A stretch of DNA of 53,086 nucleotides from an uncultured Lachnospiraceae bacterium (GTDB taxonomy: Bacteria; Bacillota; Clostridia; Lachnospirales; Lachnospiraceae), in NCBI GenBank assembly GCA_947086895.1, contig CAMUAR010000021.1, forward strand, positions 1-53,086. The letters are read 5' to 3'. Positions 9,478 through 17,179 of the stretch are shown piece after piece. The position numbers and the translations under genes were made by a program. Every line of letters starts with the position of its first letter. Within the stretch, counting starts at the first letter, position 1. Under the pieces are notes generated by a model that was not told where the DNA came from, made no database searches, and worked only from the letters and a program-made list of their open reading frames with translations.

Positions 9478-9560
9478 TAATTTTTTAAATTCCAATTTAA
9501 CTCTTGCTTATACGGGCAAGAGAGAATCGTGATTATACTGCATCTTAAATGTATGCAGAA
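9478..9560 (-). promoter_or_regulatory. Promoter region with palindrome for the small minus-strand gene
   Basis: On the minus strand a TATAAT box (near 9532-9537) is immediately preceded by the palindrome CTGCAT-N9-ATGCAG (9538-9558). A second hairpin, CTCTTGC/GCAAGAG, lies downstream near 9503-9524. The palindrome at the -10 box could be an operator. The -35 box is poor, as expected for a regulated promoter. Confidence 0.4.
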
Positions 9561-9615
9561 AAAAGGCAGGTTATGCCACCTTGCTGCAAGAACAGTTTTG
9601 CCAAGCAGCAAGATG
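9561..9615 (-). terminator. Terminator of the 157-aa hypothetical gene
   Basis: On the minus strand CTTGCTGC pairs with GCAGCAAG (with flanking CCA/TGG), and a short GGCA/TGCC hairpin follows, running into TTTTTT. It lies just past the stop codon at 9623. Confidence 0.6.
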
Positions 9616-9622
9616 GAATAAT

Positions 9623-10096
9623 TTATACTTCAAGATCGGAAGAGTCTGTTTCCGTAGGAAATTGCTGCATCGCGGATTGCATGTTCTGAAACATTTCCTG
9701 TTGATCGGGTGAAAGCATAGAAAATAGTGCGTCTGGATTTTGATTCATCGATGGCATAATTTCCTGAAAACTTTGATAAAGTTTTAACATATGGATCATA
9801 TTTTGCATTTGGTCAATTCGCGCGCGTTCCTGTTCACTTAAAAATGGAGAAAGTCGAGAGAAGATATCGCTCCATTGTTCTTCCGCGCTTTTTGTTGTTC
9901 CGATTGTACTGTTTAATTCAAGATTATTTTTGGAATTCATACATTCCATACATTCGTATAGCTTTGCAAATATAAAAAGCGGCTGGCGCAAATTTGGAGG
10001 CAGATATGGTGATATAATACTAATCAGCAGGGAAAAACGGCAAAAAGGAAACGGGTTGTTTGTATGGTTGTCCAGTGTATTTTGTGATAAATTCAT
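9623..10096 (-). CDS. Hypothetical protein, Met/Gln-rich
   Basis: A 157-aa protein starting at ATG 10096 with AGGGAGG seven bases upstream. Residues 10-45 are hydrophobic and proline-rich and may associate with the membrane (PYLPPNLRQPLFIFAKLYECM). The C-terminal ~100 residues are polar and helical, with many Met and Gln (DQMQNMIHMLKLYQSF, FQNMQSAMQQF). This composition is seen in small Clostridia proteins with no assigned role. I do not recognise the family. It is next to another small helical protein on the same strand, which may mean shared function. Confidence 0.6.
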   Translation of the reverse strand: MNLSQNTLDNHTNNPFPFCRFSLLISIISPYLPPNLRQPLFIFAKLYECMECMNSKNNLELNSTIGTTKSAEEQWSDIFSRLSPFLSEQERARIDQMQNMIHMLKLYQSFQEIMPSMNQNPDALFSMLSPDQQEMFQNMQSAMQQFPTETDSSDLEV

Positions 10097-10222
10097 TGCC
10101 AATCCTCCCTGAAAAAATAATAGCAGTAATACAATAATGAAAAGCAGCAGGCTTGTTCCAAGAATGGAGCTGAGCCTGCTATATCTTATGCGCGTGGCAG
10201 ATAAAAAATGCCAGTCTAATTA

Positions 10223-10702
10223 TTATTCAGGATAATTTAATTGCATCTCTGTGATTTGTGAAAGCACTTGGTCTAAATAACGTTTGGCAATAAACTTTGC
10301 CATTGGCAAATTGATATCAAGATAATTGCCGCAGCCTTCTGGACAAGCGCCAGGAACCTCTCCTTCAAAAGAAGAAATAAATTCAAACATCTCCTTGACT
10401 AACGGCACAATATCCTGCGACGAATAATCGCCCGCCAGCAACAGATAAAAACCTGTGCGGCATCCCATCGGTCCAAAGTAGATTGTCTTTTTGCCAAAAG
10501 CCGGATGATTGCGCAAAAAGGTAGCGCCAAGATGTTCTATCGCATGAATCTCTGCGGTATTCATAACAGGCTCGAAATTTGGGCGCGTTATGCGAATATC
10601 AAAAGTTGTAACTGTTTCTGTGTTGACCATATCTTTACGGGATACATAGAGTCCTGGAAGCAGGCGTAAGTGGTCTATTGTAAAGCTTGCGATTTGTTTC
10701 AT
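10223..10702 (-). CDS. luxS: S-ribosylhomocysteine lyase
   Basis: This 159-aa metalloenzyme cleaves S-ribosylhomocysteine to homocysteine and DPD, the precursor of autoinducer-2. Start ATG 10702 has GGAG six bases upstream; an in-frame ATG at 10714 overlaps that site. The metal site HAIEH (the HxxEH motif) sits near residue 54. The conserved GPMGCRTGFYL and EGCGNY motifs supply the catalytic cysteine and the third metal ligand. Length is normal. It recycles homocysteine that the methyltransferase fusion at 13587-15443 could remethylate. It has its own promoter and an unusual structured leader also found before coaD. Confidence 0.97.
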   Translation of the reverse strand: MKQIASFTIDHLRLLPGLYVSRKDMVNTETVTTFDIRITRPNFEPVMNTAEIHAIEHLGATFLRNHPAFGKKTIYFGPMGCRTGFYLLLAGDYSSQDIVPLVKEMFEFISSFEGEVPGACPEGCGNYLDINLPMAKFIAKRYLDQVLSQITEMQLNYPE

Positions 10703-10817
10703 AAAAATCTCCATTTCTGCATTGTTTTTTGTATGTACACAATTTTATGTCAAGCAGCAGACACAAACTGCGGTGTGGAAAATGAATTTTTCACACTTTG
10801 AATCATTTATATAATCT
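10703..10817 (-). promoter_or_regulatory. Structured luxS leader shared with coaD
   Basis: The luxS 5' leader contains a hairpin, GTGTGAAAAAT paired across a short loop with an ATTTTCCACAC arm (10773-10796). A second, imperfect TTTGTGTC/GACATAAA hairpin follows, and the leader ends in GCAGAAATGGAGATTTTTATG-type sequence. The same order and much of the same sequence precede coaD (27244-27341). The function is unknown: it may be an RNA element or a spread repeat. Confidence 0.55.
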
Positions 10818-10823
10818 TGTTTT

Positions 10824-10852
10824 ATTATAAAAAAAAGTCTCTTAAAAGGCAA
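10824..10852 (-). promoter_or_regulatory. luxS promoter
   Basis: On the minus strand TTGCCT (10852-10847) and TATAAT (10829-10824) are spaced 17 bp. Transcription would start near 10817, so the shared leader element is transcribed. Confidence 0.65.
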
Positions 10853-10881
10853 GTACGAATTCAAAAATTAAATAATAGAAA

Positions 10882-10910
10882 TTGGATTTTTGGGCAGGTT
10901 ATGGTATAAT
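10882..10910 (+). promoter_or_regulatory. Promoter of the double-HAD gene
   Basis: TTGGAT (10882-10887), 17 bp, TATAAT (10905-10910). It faces away from the luxS promoter, so the two genes are divergent. The resulting leader is about 250 bases and is filled with palindromes. Confidence 0.7.
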
Positions 10911-10932
10911 ATCCGCGAAAAGCAAAACGAAT

Positions 10933-10994
10933 AAGTCGATTGTTTAAACTGGCGGAAACTGCTTTTTGTTTCTGGCAGTTTAAACAATTGACTT
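10933..10994 (+). repeat. Large inverted repeat in the double-HAD leader
   Basis: AAGTCGATTGTTTAAACTG (10933-10951) pairs with its near-perfect complement at 10976-10994 (18 of 19), around a 24-base centre that can itself pair partly (GAAAC/GTTTC). It is transcribed from the promoter at 10882-10910. There is no T-run after it. Confidence 0.75.
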
Positions 10995-11069
10995 GTGAGC
11001 GCGCAACGCGACCGAAAAACCGCAGCGCAGCAAGGTTTTGAGGTTTTGCTTTGAGTCTTTTGAAAAACT

Positions 11070-11121
11070 GCGCCGATTTGCGTCCGACGAAGGCGGACAA
11101 ATACTTTGGCGAATCGTGCGC
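11070..11121 (+). repeat. REP-like palindromic element, copy 1
   Basis: A 52-bp element whose ends (GCGCCGATTTGCG and CGAATCGTGCGC) form imperfect inverted repeats. The centre contains GGACAAATACTTTGG. Related copies occur at 15455-15505, 29578-29629 and 31104-31152, the last three in the opposite orientation to this one. It lies inside the leader just before the double-HAD start. Confidence 0.7.
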
Positions 11122-11164
11122 ATTAGGGCATTTTGTTTTAACGCAGTTTAGAATGGAGCAGACG

Positions 11165-12433
11165 ATGATAAAAAATATAATTTTTGATATTGGCAATGTT
11201 CTTGCACATTTTCGCTGGAAACAATATATCAGCGAAAAATTTCCAGAGACTTTACAGGAGAGGATTGCAAAGGCAACGGTGCGCGGTCCTTATTGGGATG
11301 AAGTGGATCGCGGCGCGCTTCCAATCGACGAAGTTGTAAAACTTTGCGCAAGTCTTGAGCCAGAGCTTGCGAAAGAAATCGAAGAATTTTTCCGGGAGCG
11401 CACAGCGCTTGTGGAGGAATATAATTATTCGGCAAAACTGATAAGGCAATTAAAAAAACAGGGGTATCATATATATTTACTTTCGAATTATGCGGGGGAT
11501 TTGTACGAGTATGCAAGAACTCATTTTGAATTTATTCCGCTTGCAGATGGAGAAATGATTTCCTATCAGATAAAGAAAATTAAGCCTGAGCCAGAAATTT
11601 ATACAGCTTTGCTTGAAAAATATAAGCTAAAGCCGGAGGAATGCGTTTTTTTGGATGATTTGGAGCGCAATCTTGAGGGAGCAAAAAAATTTGGGATTCA
11701 CACCATTTTATTTACAGATTATAATACGGCAATGAAAGAATTAAAAACATTTGGCTGTGAGGTTATTATGGAAGAAAATAAACAAAAATATAGTGCGTTA
11801 TTGTTCGATTTGGACGGTACATTGTGGGATACAACGGATGCAGCGGCGCAGATTTGGAGCGATGTTGCGGCAAATTATCCGGGAATTACCGAGAAAGTTA
11901 CAGGGGAGAAATTAAGAAAGCTGTACGGGCTTCCATTGGAAGATATTGCACAACAGCTGTTTTCCTCATCGCCAAAAGAGCTTGCAATAAATGTGATGGA
12001 GGAATGTGTCAAAGTTCAATGTCCGATTTTGGCAAAAGGCGGTGGAAAACTGATTGGAGATGTCAGAACAGCACTTTTAAAATTAAGAAAATCTTATAAA
12101 ATTTTTATCGTCAGCAACTGCCGAAGCGGATATATTGAAGCATTTTTGGAGTCACATAAGCTCGGTGATTTGGTGGATGATTTTACTTGCCCAGGAGATA
12201 CCGGAAAATTAAAAGCGGAAAATATTCGGCTGATTTGTGAGAGAAACAATGTGCCGCTGTCCAAGGCGGTCTATATTGGAGATACCTATGCGGACGAACA
12301 GGCAGTAAGAGAAGCAGGGATACCGTTTGTGTTTGCGGAGTATGGTTTTGGACAGGCAGAACATTGCGATTATCGGATTTTTGATATTTTGGAGCTTTGT
12401 GAAGTGCTTGAACAAGATTATAATGGATTTTGA
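11165..12433 (+). CDS. Tandem double HAD-superfamily hydrolase
   Basis: A 422-aa protein made of two complete HAD phosphatase domains in one frame. Start ATG 11165 follows GGAG; the upstream open frame runs through a repeat element and is not coding. Domain 1 (residues 1-200) begins with FDIGNVL (motif I DxGxV) and ends with VFLDDLERNLEGAK (motif IV), resembling YihX-type sugar phosphatases. Domain 2 (residues 206-422) begins with FDLDGTLWDT (DxDGT) and ends with VYIGDTYADEQAV, resembling phosphoglycolate phosphatase/beta-phosphoglucomutase proteins. The two genes are usually separate; the join falls around METHIONINE 202, which looks like a former start. The substrates are unknown; small sugar or nucleotide phosphates are likely. 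Confidence 0.9.
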   Translation: MIKNIIFDIGNVLAHFRWKQYISEKFPETLQERIAKATVRGPYWDEVDRGALPIDEVVKLCASLEPELAKEIEEFFRERTALVEEYNYSAKLIRQLKKQGYHIYLLSNYAGDLYEYARTHFEFIPLADGEMISYQIKKIKPEPEIYTALLEKYKLKPEECVFLDDLERNLEGAKKFGIHTILFTDYNTAMKELKTFGCEVIMEENKQKYSALLFDLDGTLWDTTDAAAQIWSDVAANYPGITEKVTGEKLRKLYGLPLEDIAQQLFSSSPKELAINVMEECVKVQCPILAKGGGKLIGDVRTALLKLRKSYKIFIVSNCRSGYIEAFLESHKLGDLVDDFTCPGDTGKLKAENIRLICERNNVPLSKAVYIGDTYADEQAVREAGIPFVFAEYGFGQAEHCDYRIFDILELCEVLEQDYNGF

Positions 12434-12461
12434 TTGGCATTTTTATAGTGCAGGATAAAAT
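12434..12461 (+). promoter_or_regulatory. Possible promoter of the dehydrogenase gene
   Basis: TTGGCA (12434-12439) and TAAAAT (12456-12461) are 16 bp apart, directly after the double-HAD stop. Confidence 0.35.
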
Positions 12462-12532
12462 CATTTGTTTTTGATAAATCTATGTAAATTTATATAAGTT
12501 TTTTAAAAGCCTGTTTTGTCAAAGGGGGAATT

Positions 12533-13495
12533 GTGGTGAAAATCGTTTTTATGGAGGCAGACACACTTGGAAGAGATGTTGATTTATCAGCATTTCATAC
12601 ACTTGGCGAGGTTGTGGCTTATGGAAAGTCGGAACCAGAACAAAATGCACAGCGTATAAAAGACGCGGATGTTGTAATTGCCAATAAAATTATGATAAAC
12701 GAGGCGTTATTAAAAGATTGTGAAAATGTAAAACTTGTTTGTCTGACAGCGACAGGAACAAACAATGTCGATTTTGATTATGTGAATAAAAGAGGAATCA
12801 GCGTGGCAAATGTAAAAGGTTATTCCACCGATTCTGTCGCGCAGCATACGTTTGCACTGTTGTTTTACCTGTATGAAAAATTAGCCTTTTATGATAAGTA
12901 TGTAAAGTCTGGAGAGTATGTAAAATGTGATATTTTCAGCAAATTTGACGTGCATTTTCACGAACTTTCCGGGAAGTGCTGGGGAATTGTCGGTCTTGGG
13001 GAAATCGGTCGGAAAGTTGCTGTGCTGGCGGAGGCGTTTGGCTGTAAAGTGGTTTATTACTCCACGACAGGCAGTCATAATGATACAGATTTTCAGCGGG
13101 TAGATAAGGAATGTTTATTTCGGGAATCCGATATTATTTCCATTCATGCTCCGCTAAATGAGACCACAAGAGATTTTGTAGGAGAACAGGAATTTGATCT
13201 GATGAAAAAAGATGCGGTGTTATTGAATTTGGGGCGCGGACCGATTGTGAATCAGGAAGCGCTTGCCAATGCGCTTAAACAGGATAAAATTGGGGGTGCT
13301 GGTCTTGATGTGCTTACGGTCGAGCCGATGGAAGAGGGGAATCCGCTGTTGGAAATACAAGATTCCACCAAACTGATTATCACACCGCATACGGCATGGG
13401 CGACTGTGGAAGCAAGACAGCGCTGTGCGGACGAGGTATGTAAAAATATCAAGGCGTTTCTTGCGGGAGAGAACAGAAACTTATGCAGGGCATAA
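12533..13495 (+). CDS. D-2-hydroxyacid dehydrogenase (glycerate dehydrogenase-like)
   Basis: A 320-aa cytoplasmic NAD(P)-dependent oxidoreductase that interconverts 2-oxoacids and D-2-hydroxyacids. It starts at GTG 12533 (or GTG 12536) behind AAAGGGGG. The nucleotide-binding motif is GIVGLGEIG near residue 150. Catalytic residues sit in LGRGPIVNQ (Arg region), DVLTVEP (Glu) and PHTAWAT (His). The overall pattern, including STDSVAQHTFALL, is that of hydroxypyruvate reductase/glycerate dehydrogenase. Formate, lactate or phosphoglycerate dehydrogenases are less likely; there is no ACT domain. The exact substrate cannot be read from sequence. Confidence 0.9.
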   Translation: MVKIVFMEADTLGRDVDLSAFHTLGEVVAYGKSEPEQNAQRIKDADVVIANKIMINEALLKDCENVKLVCLTATGTNNVDFDYVNKRGISVANVKGYSTDSVAQHTFALLFYLYEKLAFYDKYVKSGEYVKCDIFSKFDVHFHELSGKCWGIVGLGEIGRKVAVLAEAFGCKVVYYSTTGSHNDTDFQRVDKECLFRESDIISIHAPLNETTRDFVGEQEFDLMKKDAVLLNLGRGPIVNQEALANALKQDKIGGAGLDVLTVEPMEEGNPLLEIQDSTKLIITPHTAWATVEARQRCADEVCKNIKAFLAGENRNLCRA

Positions 13496-13586
13496 TATTT
13501 ATTTTGCATATTATTGATTATATTATAAAACTTTGAAAAATTTGTAAACTGCTGTTAAATAAAGACAAGGTAAAATAAGAGGGAAA

Positions 13587-15443
13587 ATGACAATTAGAGA
13601 ATATTTAAAACATCATCGATTGGTTACAGATGGAGCAATGGGGACTTATTATGCAGAACACAAACAGGGCAGTGATCTTGTTTCCGAGTGGGCAAATCTT
13701 AAGGAACCAGAACTTATCGCACAGATTCATCGGGAATATCTTGAGGCAGGTGCAGTACTGTTAAGAACAAATACATTTGCGGCAGGGCGGTGTACGCTTG
13801 GAATATCCGCCGAAAAACAGCAGGAACTTGTTCGGGCAGCGTGTCGGATTGCGCGGCAGGAAATGGAACGGTTTGAAAAAAGGACAGGAAAAAAATGCTT
13901 TCTTGCAGGAGACATTGGACCGCTGCGCGATATTTCAGATACAGGGGAAGAAGAAAATATAGAAGAAGAATATAAAGACCTGATTTGTCTGTTTTTGTCT
14001 GAGGGTGTAGATGCGATTTTATTTGAAACATTCTCCGATATAGATGGAATTTTGCAGAGTGCGGAGTATGCCAAAAAGAAGGCGCCGGGGATATTTTGTA
14101 TCGCTGAATTTTCTGTAAATAAAAATGGTTATTCGCCAAGCGGAATTCGCGCGGCAAGACTGTTAAAACAAGCGGAAGAAATAGAAGCGCTCGACGCGAT
14201 AGGATTAAATTGCGGTGTTGGCTCAGGTCATATGCTTGCACTGCTTCATGCAATTCATCCGCCAAAAGAAAAATATTTTTGCATATCGCCGAATGCAGGT
14301 TATCCAGAACAGCTGCAAAACCGGATGGTATTTATGAAAAATGCAAAATATTTTGGAGAAAATATAAGGAAAATCGCGTCTTATCGTGTAGCGATCCTCG
14401 GTGCATGCTGCGGTTCCACACCAGAATATATTAAAGAACTTGCAGAGATTGCAGAAACGCTGCCTCCTGTGGAATTTCGTGTGCCGGAAAAAAAGAAGAA
14501 AACAGAAAGTCCTGATGAAAAAAAGATAAGCAGTAACAGTGACAACAAATTGGAAATTTCAAACAGCGCAGTTTCTGGCAGGCTGATGGAACTGTTTGAG
14601 CGCAAAAAGAAAGTTATCGCAGTTGAGCTTGATCCACCGTATCATGCAGATGATACAAAGATTGTTCAGGCGGCAATCCGCTTAAAGGAACTTGGAGCAG
14701 ATGTACTTACAATCGCGGACTCCCCGCAGGGGCGCAGCCGGATGGATTCTGTTCTGACGGCAGTAAAATTGCAGAATATTACGGGGCTGCCTGTAATGCC
14801 GCATATTTGCTGTCGGGACAAGAACAGGATAGCGATGCGGTCTATGCTGCTTGGCGCTTATGCAAATGACATTCGCAATATTCTTCTGGTGACAGGAGAT
14901 CCTGTACCAAGCGAGCTTCGAAGCAGTGCAACCGGGGTCTTTGATTATAATTCTACAAAGCTGATGGGGATGGTAAGGGAGATGAATATGGAACATTTCT
15001 CGGACGACCCCATTTTTTACGGCGGTGCAATCAATCAGGGAAGACTGCAATTTGATAAGGAACTGGATCGCACGAAAAAGAAAATTGAGGCGGGAGCATC
15101 ATGGTTTTTGACACAGCCGGTATATTGTGAAGAGGAGGTCAAACGGCTTCGCACGCTGAAGGCGGAAACAGGGACAAGATTGTTTGCCGGAATTATGCCG
15201 CTGGTAAGTTACCGGAACGCAAATTTTGTAAAAAATGAGATGGTGGGCATCTATGTTCCTGATAAAGTACTGTCAGAGTACCGCCCGGATATGTCCAGGG
15301 AAGAAGGAGAGGAAACAGGAGTGCGAATTGTGCAGCGTATAATGGAAGTTATGGATTTTGCGGACGGTTTTTATTTTATGCTGCCGTTTAACCGCGTTAG
15401 TTTGATGGAAAAACTTCTTGCAAGTTTAGAAATCTATCAATAA
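13587..15443 (+). CDS. Bifunctional homocysteine S-methyltransferase / methylenetetrahydrofolate reductase
   Basis: A 618-aa fusion of the YitJ type. Residues 1-290 are a homocysteine methyltransferase barrel: it starts GAMGTYYAEH and carries the zinc ligands in LNCGVGSG and GACCGSTPEYI (one Cys, then adjacent Cys-Cys). A charged linker (residues ~293-330) leads to a MetF-like TIM barrel: VELDPPYHADD, the flavin/folate region LVTGDP and FLTQPVY. It can therefore make methyl-THF and transfer a methyl group to homocysteine. It starts at ATG 13587 with GAGGG upstream. luxS (10223-10702) supplies homocysteine, and a MetH reactivation domain is encoded at 25793-26539. No SAM riboswitch is visible in the 91-base gap upstream. 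Confidence 0.93.
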   Translation: MTIREYLKHHRLVTDGAMGTYYAEHKQGSDLVSEWANLKEPELIAQIHREYLEAGAVLLRTNTFAAGRCTLGISAEKQQELVRAACRIARQEMERFEKRTGKKCFLAGDIGPLRDISDTGEEENIEEEYKDLICLFLSEGVDAILFETFSDIDGILQSAEYAKKKAPGIFCIAEFSVNKNGYSPSGIRAARLLKQAEEIEALDAIGLNCGVGSGHMLALLHAIHPPKEKYFCISPNAGYPEQLQNRMVFMKNAKYFGENIRKIASYRVAILGACCGSTPEYIKELAEIAETLPPVEFRVPEKKKKTESPDEKKISSNSDNKLEISNSAVSGRLMELFERKKKVIAVELDPPYHADDTKIVQAAIRLKELGADVLTIADSPQGRSRMDSVLTAVKLQNITGLPVMPHICCRDKNRIAMRSMLLGAYANDIRNILLVTGDPVPSELRSSATGVFDYNSTKLMGMVREMNMEHFSDDPIFYGGAINQGRLQFDKELDRTKKKIEAGASWFLTQPVYCEEEVKRLRTLKAETGTRLFAGIMPLVSYRNANFVKNEMVGIYVPDKVLSEYRPDMSREEGEETGVRIVQRIMEVMDFADGFYFMLPFNRVSLMEKLLASLEIYQ

Positions 15444-15904
15444 AAAAAGTAATTACACGATTCGCTAAAGTATTTGTCCTTATTTTGGTCGAGCGCGAAG
15501 CGGTAAAAAGGCAAAAACTTTACAGACAGCGATTTTCTGCGATATTATGGAAAGGATAACAAAAATCTTGACAGCAGCAAAATTCAGGTATGTTTTTTGG
15601 AAATGATCTGGAAATTTGAAATCGAAATGGCTCAAAAGTTTACAAGAAAGAACAATAATAAGATCAATCCAGAAAACAAAACCAACAGTTTTTTGACATC
15701 TCCCTTTTTATTAAGTTATACTATATTTATCAAAGTCAAGAAAGACAATAATAAAACACAAGACGGAAATGTAGAAAAAGTGGAGATGGAGAGGAATAAG
15801 AAAAGATTGAACATTTTAATCTTCAATCTCAAAATTTGGGATGCTGCACGTCCAAAAATTCCTGCAGATTAAAATGCCGTTTGCGCGGCGGAATGAGAGG
15901 AAAT
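15444..15904. other. Long intergenic region with repeats and a promoter
   Basis: These 461 bases carry a REP-like copy at 15455-15505 and a good promoter TTGACA (15693-15698), 18 bp, TATACT (15717-15722) for the next gene. Within the leader there is an AAGATTGAA/TTCAATCT-type hairpin (15803-15829), related to one before the YfhO gene at 35044. A 91-codon open frame at 15597-15872 has no ribosome site and looks non-coding. Confidence 0.55.
15455..15505 (-). repeat. REP-like palindromic element, copy 2
   Basis: Runs ACACGATTCGCTAAAGTATT, then TTGTCC, a variable centre and GGTCGAGCGCGAAGCGG. It is oriented opposite to copy 1 and begins 12 bp after the methyltransferase/reductase stop. Confidence 0.6.
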
Positions 15905-16873
15905 ATGAAGGAATCGTACATAGTTGAGAATGAAACTTGCGCTGAAAAGTTATTTGCCTTTGCTGATATTTTGTATGTGCTGCGAAGAGGAAAAGGTATG
16001 ACGCAGGAACAGCTGGCAGAAAATCTGTTTGTCAGTGCGGCGGCGGTTTCAAAATGGGAAAGAGGAATCTCTTTGCCGGAGGTCGGAATGCTTTGCGCAA
16101 CAGCGGATTTTTTTGATGTGTCCGTCGATGAGCTGCTTGGACGAAAAACAGGAACAAACGGAAGGCTTGTTGGTCTAAATATCGCGATGGATTTGCTGAT
16201 GTGTGCAAGAACAGCAAGAGAACAAGGGCTTTTGGCTTTGGAGAATATTATTCCAAAGTTTATAAGCGGCAATGAGTTTTTATGTTTTTTGGTGAAATTG
16301 ATCCCAGAGCTGTGTCAGATTGGGCAGATTGCCGCGGAGGGGCAATGGATCGAACGGATTCATAATCTGTTGTATAATTATGTTGAAACTTTGCCGGAAT
16401 CCGAAAGAAAAAATGGAAAGATGATCGCGGAAACATTGATTTATATTCTTTCAGGAGAGCGGGAGGAAATTGTGCGTGAAGTGATTGCTTCCCATCTTGG
16501 AATGGAATTCCGCGACAAACTTTCTGTTTTTGCGCAGTATAAGGAACAGAGAAAAGAAGATATTCTAGCAACGTATAAAGATAGAGTTATCTTTTCTTCG
16601 GATACCAATTTGCTTGAAGTGCTTGCGGATGCAACCGCATTGCAGATACAGATGCTTTTGAGAAAACTGGATGTTATTACTCTGGTATCTGCGCTTGCCG
16701 GAACTTCCGGCGCAGTCGCTGAAAAATTTTTAGAAAATTTATCCGACAAGCTTCTTATTTTTGTAGATGAGGATATCAGGCATTTTTCGGGCAGTGCAGA
16801 AGAGATTGTAAAAGCGCAGCAAAGGGTGTTGGAGCTGGCAGCAGGACTTGGAATTTTGGCAAAGGAAGAATAA
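15905..16873 (+). CDS. HTH regulator with MotA-like motif and FliG-like C-terminal domain
   Basis: A 322-aa protein. Start ATG 15905 has GAGAGG upstream. Residues 15-75 are a Cro/CI-type HTH (MTQEQLAENLFVSAAAVSKW, then SVDELLGRK). The middle contains ARTAREQGLLALE, closely matching the cytoplasmic ARxxGLLALE motif of the flagellar stator MotA. The last ~85 residues (LRKLDVITLVSALAG, VAEKFLENLSDKLL, EIVKAQQRVLELAAGLG) match in order the FliG C-terminal pattern (LR-D--L--AL-G, NMS-R, V--AQ--I---A). No flagellar genes occur in the window and the protein has no membrane helices. This suggests a DNA-binding protein that has captured or mimics motor-switch modules. Function unknown. A terminator at 17150-17179 ends the transcript. 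Confidence 0.85.
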   Translation: MKESYIVENETCAEKLFAFADILYVLRRGKGMTQEQLAENLFVSAAAVSKWERGISLPEVGMLCATADFFDVSVDELLGRKTGTNGRLVGLNIAMDLLMCARTAREQGLLALENIIPKFISGNEFLCFLVKLIPELCQIGQIAAEGQWIERIHNLLYNYVETLPESERKNGKMIAETLIYILSGEREEIVREVIASHLGMEFRDKLSVFAQYKEQRKEDILATYKDRVIFSSDTNLLEVLADATALQIQMLLRKLDVITLVSALAGTSGAVAEKFLENLSDKLLIFVDEDIRHFSGSAEEIVKAQQRVLELAAGLGILAKEE

Positions 16874-16942
16874 TTACAAACCGTTTGAACAATTTGTAAG
16901 CGGATGCAACTATAAAGTAAAATGTTTCCACTGGAAAAGCAG

Positions 16943-17140
16943 ATGATCAAGAAAAATTGTAATGAAAAGAAACCTGTGAAAAATGTCGAGCGGTTGATCT
17001 GGAAAATCGCACATTATGTCTGGGGTCATTATTTGAGACAGAAAACTTATTTGGATAAGTTTGTACTTACAGAAGCACCAAGAGCAGAAGACACATCGGA
17101 TTTGTGCGGGAATTTTCAGATGCACAGGAACGGCAGATAG
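16943..17140 (+). CDS. Possible 65-aa basic protein
   Basis: A short open frame following the FliG-like regulator in the same transcript. ATG 16943 has only a weak GGAAAAG site; ATG 16922 has none. The product is basic (KKNCNEKKPVKNVERLIWK) with an aromatic stretch (IAHYVWGHYLRQKTYLDKF), giving a protein-like composition. No family is recognised. It may be coding or just leader-free 3' sequence. Confidence 0.3.
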   Translation: MIKKNCNEKKPVKNVERLIWKIAHYVWGHYLRQKTYLDKFVLTEAPRAEDTSDLCGNFQMHRNGR

Positions 17141-17149
17141 CAGCGACAG

Positions 17150-17179
17150 GGCAGCGATTATTGGATCGCTGCCTTTTTT
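17150..17179 (+). terminator. Terminator after the FliG-like regulator
   Basis: A perfect 9-bp stem, GGCAGCGAT (17150-17158) with ATCGCTGCC (17165-17173), then six Ts. It overlaps the stop codon of the convergent gene at 17158. Confidence 0.88.

Noticed and set aside
13496..13586. SAM riboswitch before the methyltransferase/reductase gene
   Set aside because: The gap is only 91 bases, AT-rich, and has none of the conserved SAM-I sequence.
15597..15872. 91-codon open frame before the FliG-like regulator
   Set aside because: No ribosome site; it spans the promoter and hairpin leader, and its composition is not protein-like.
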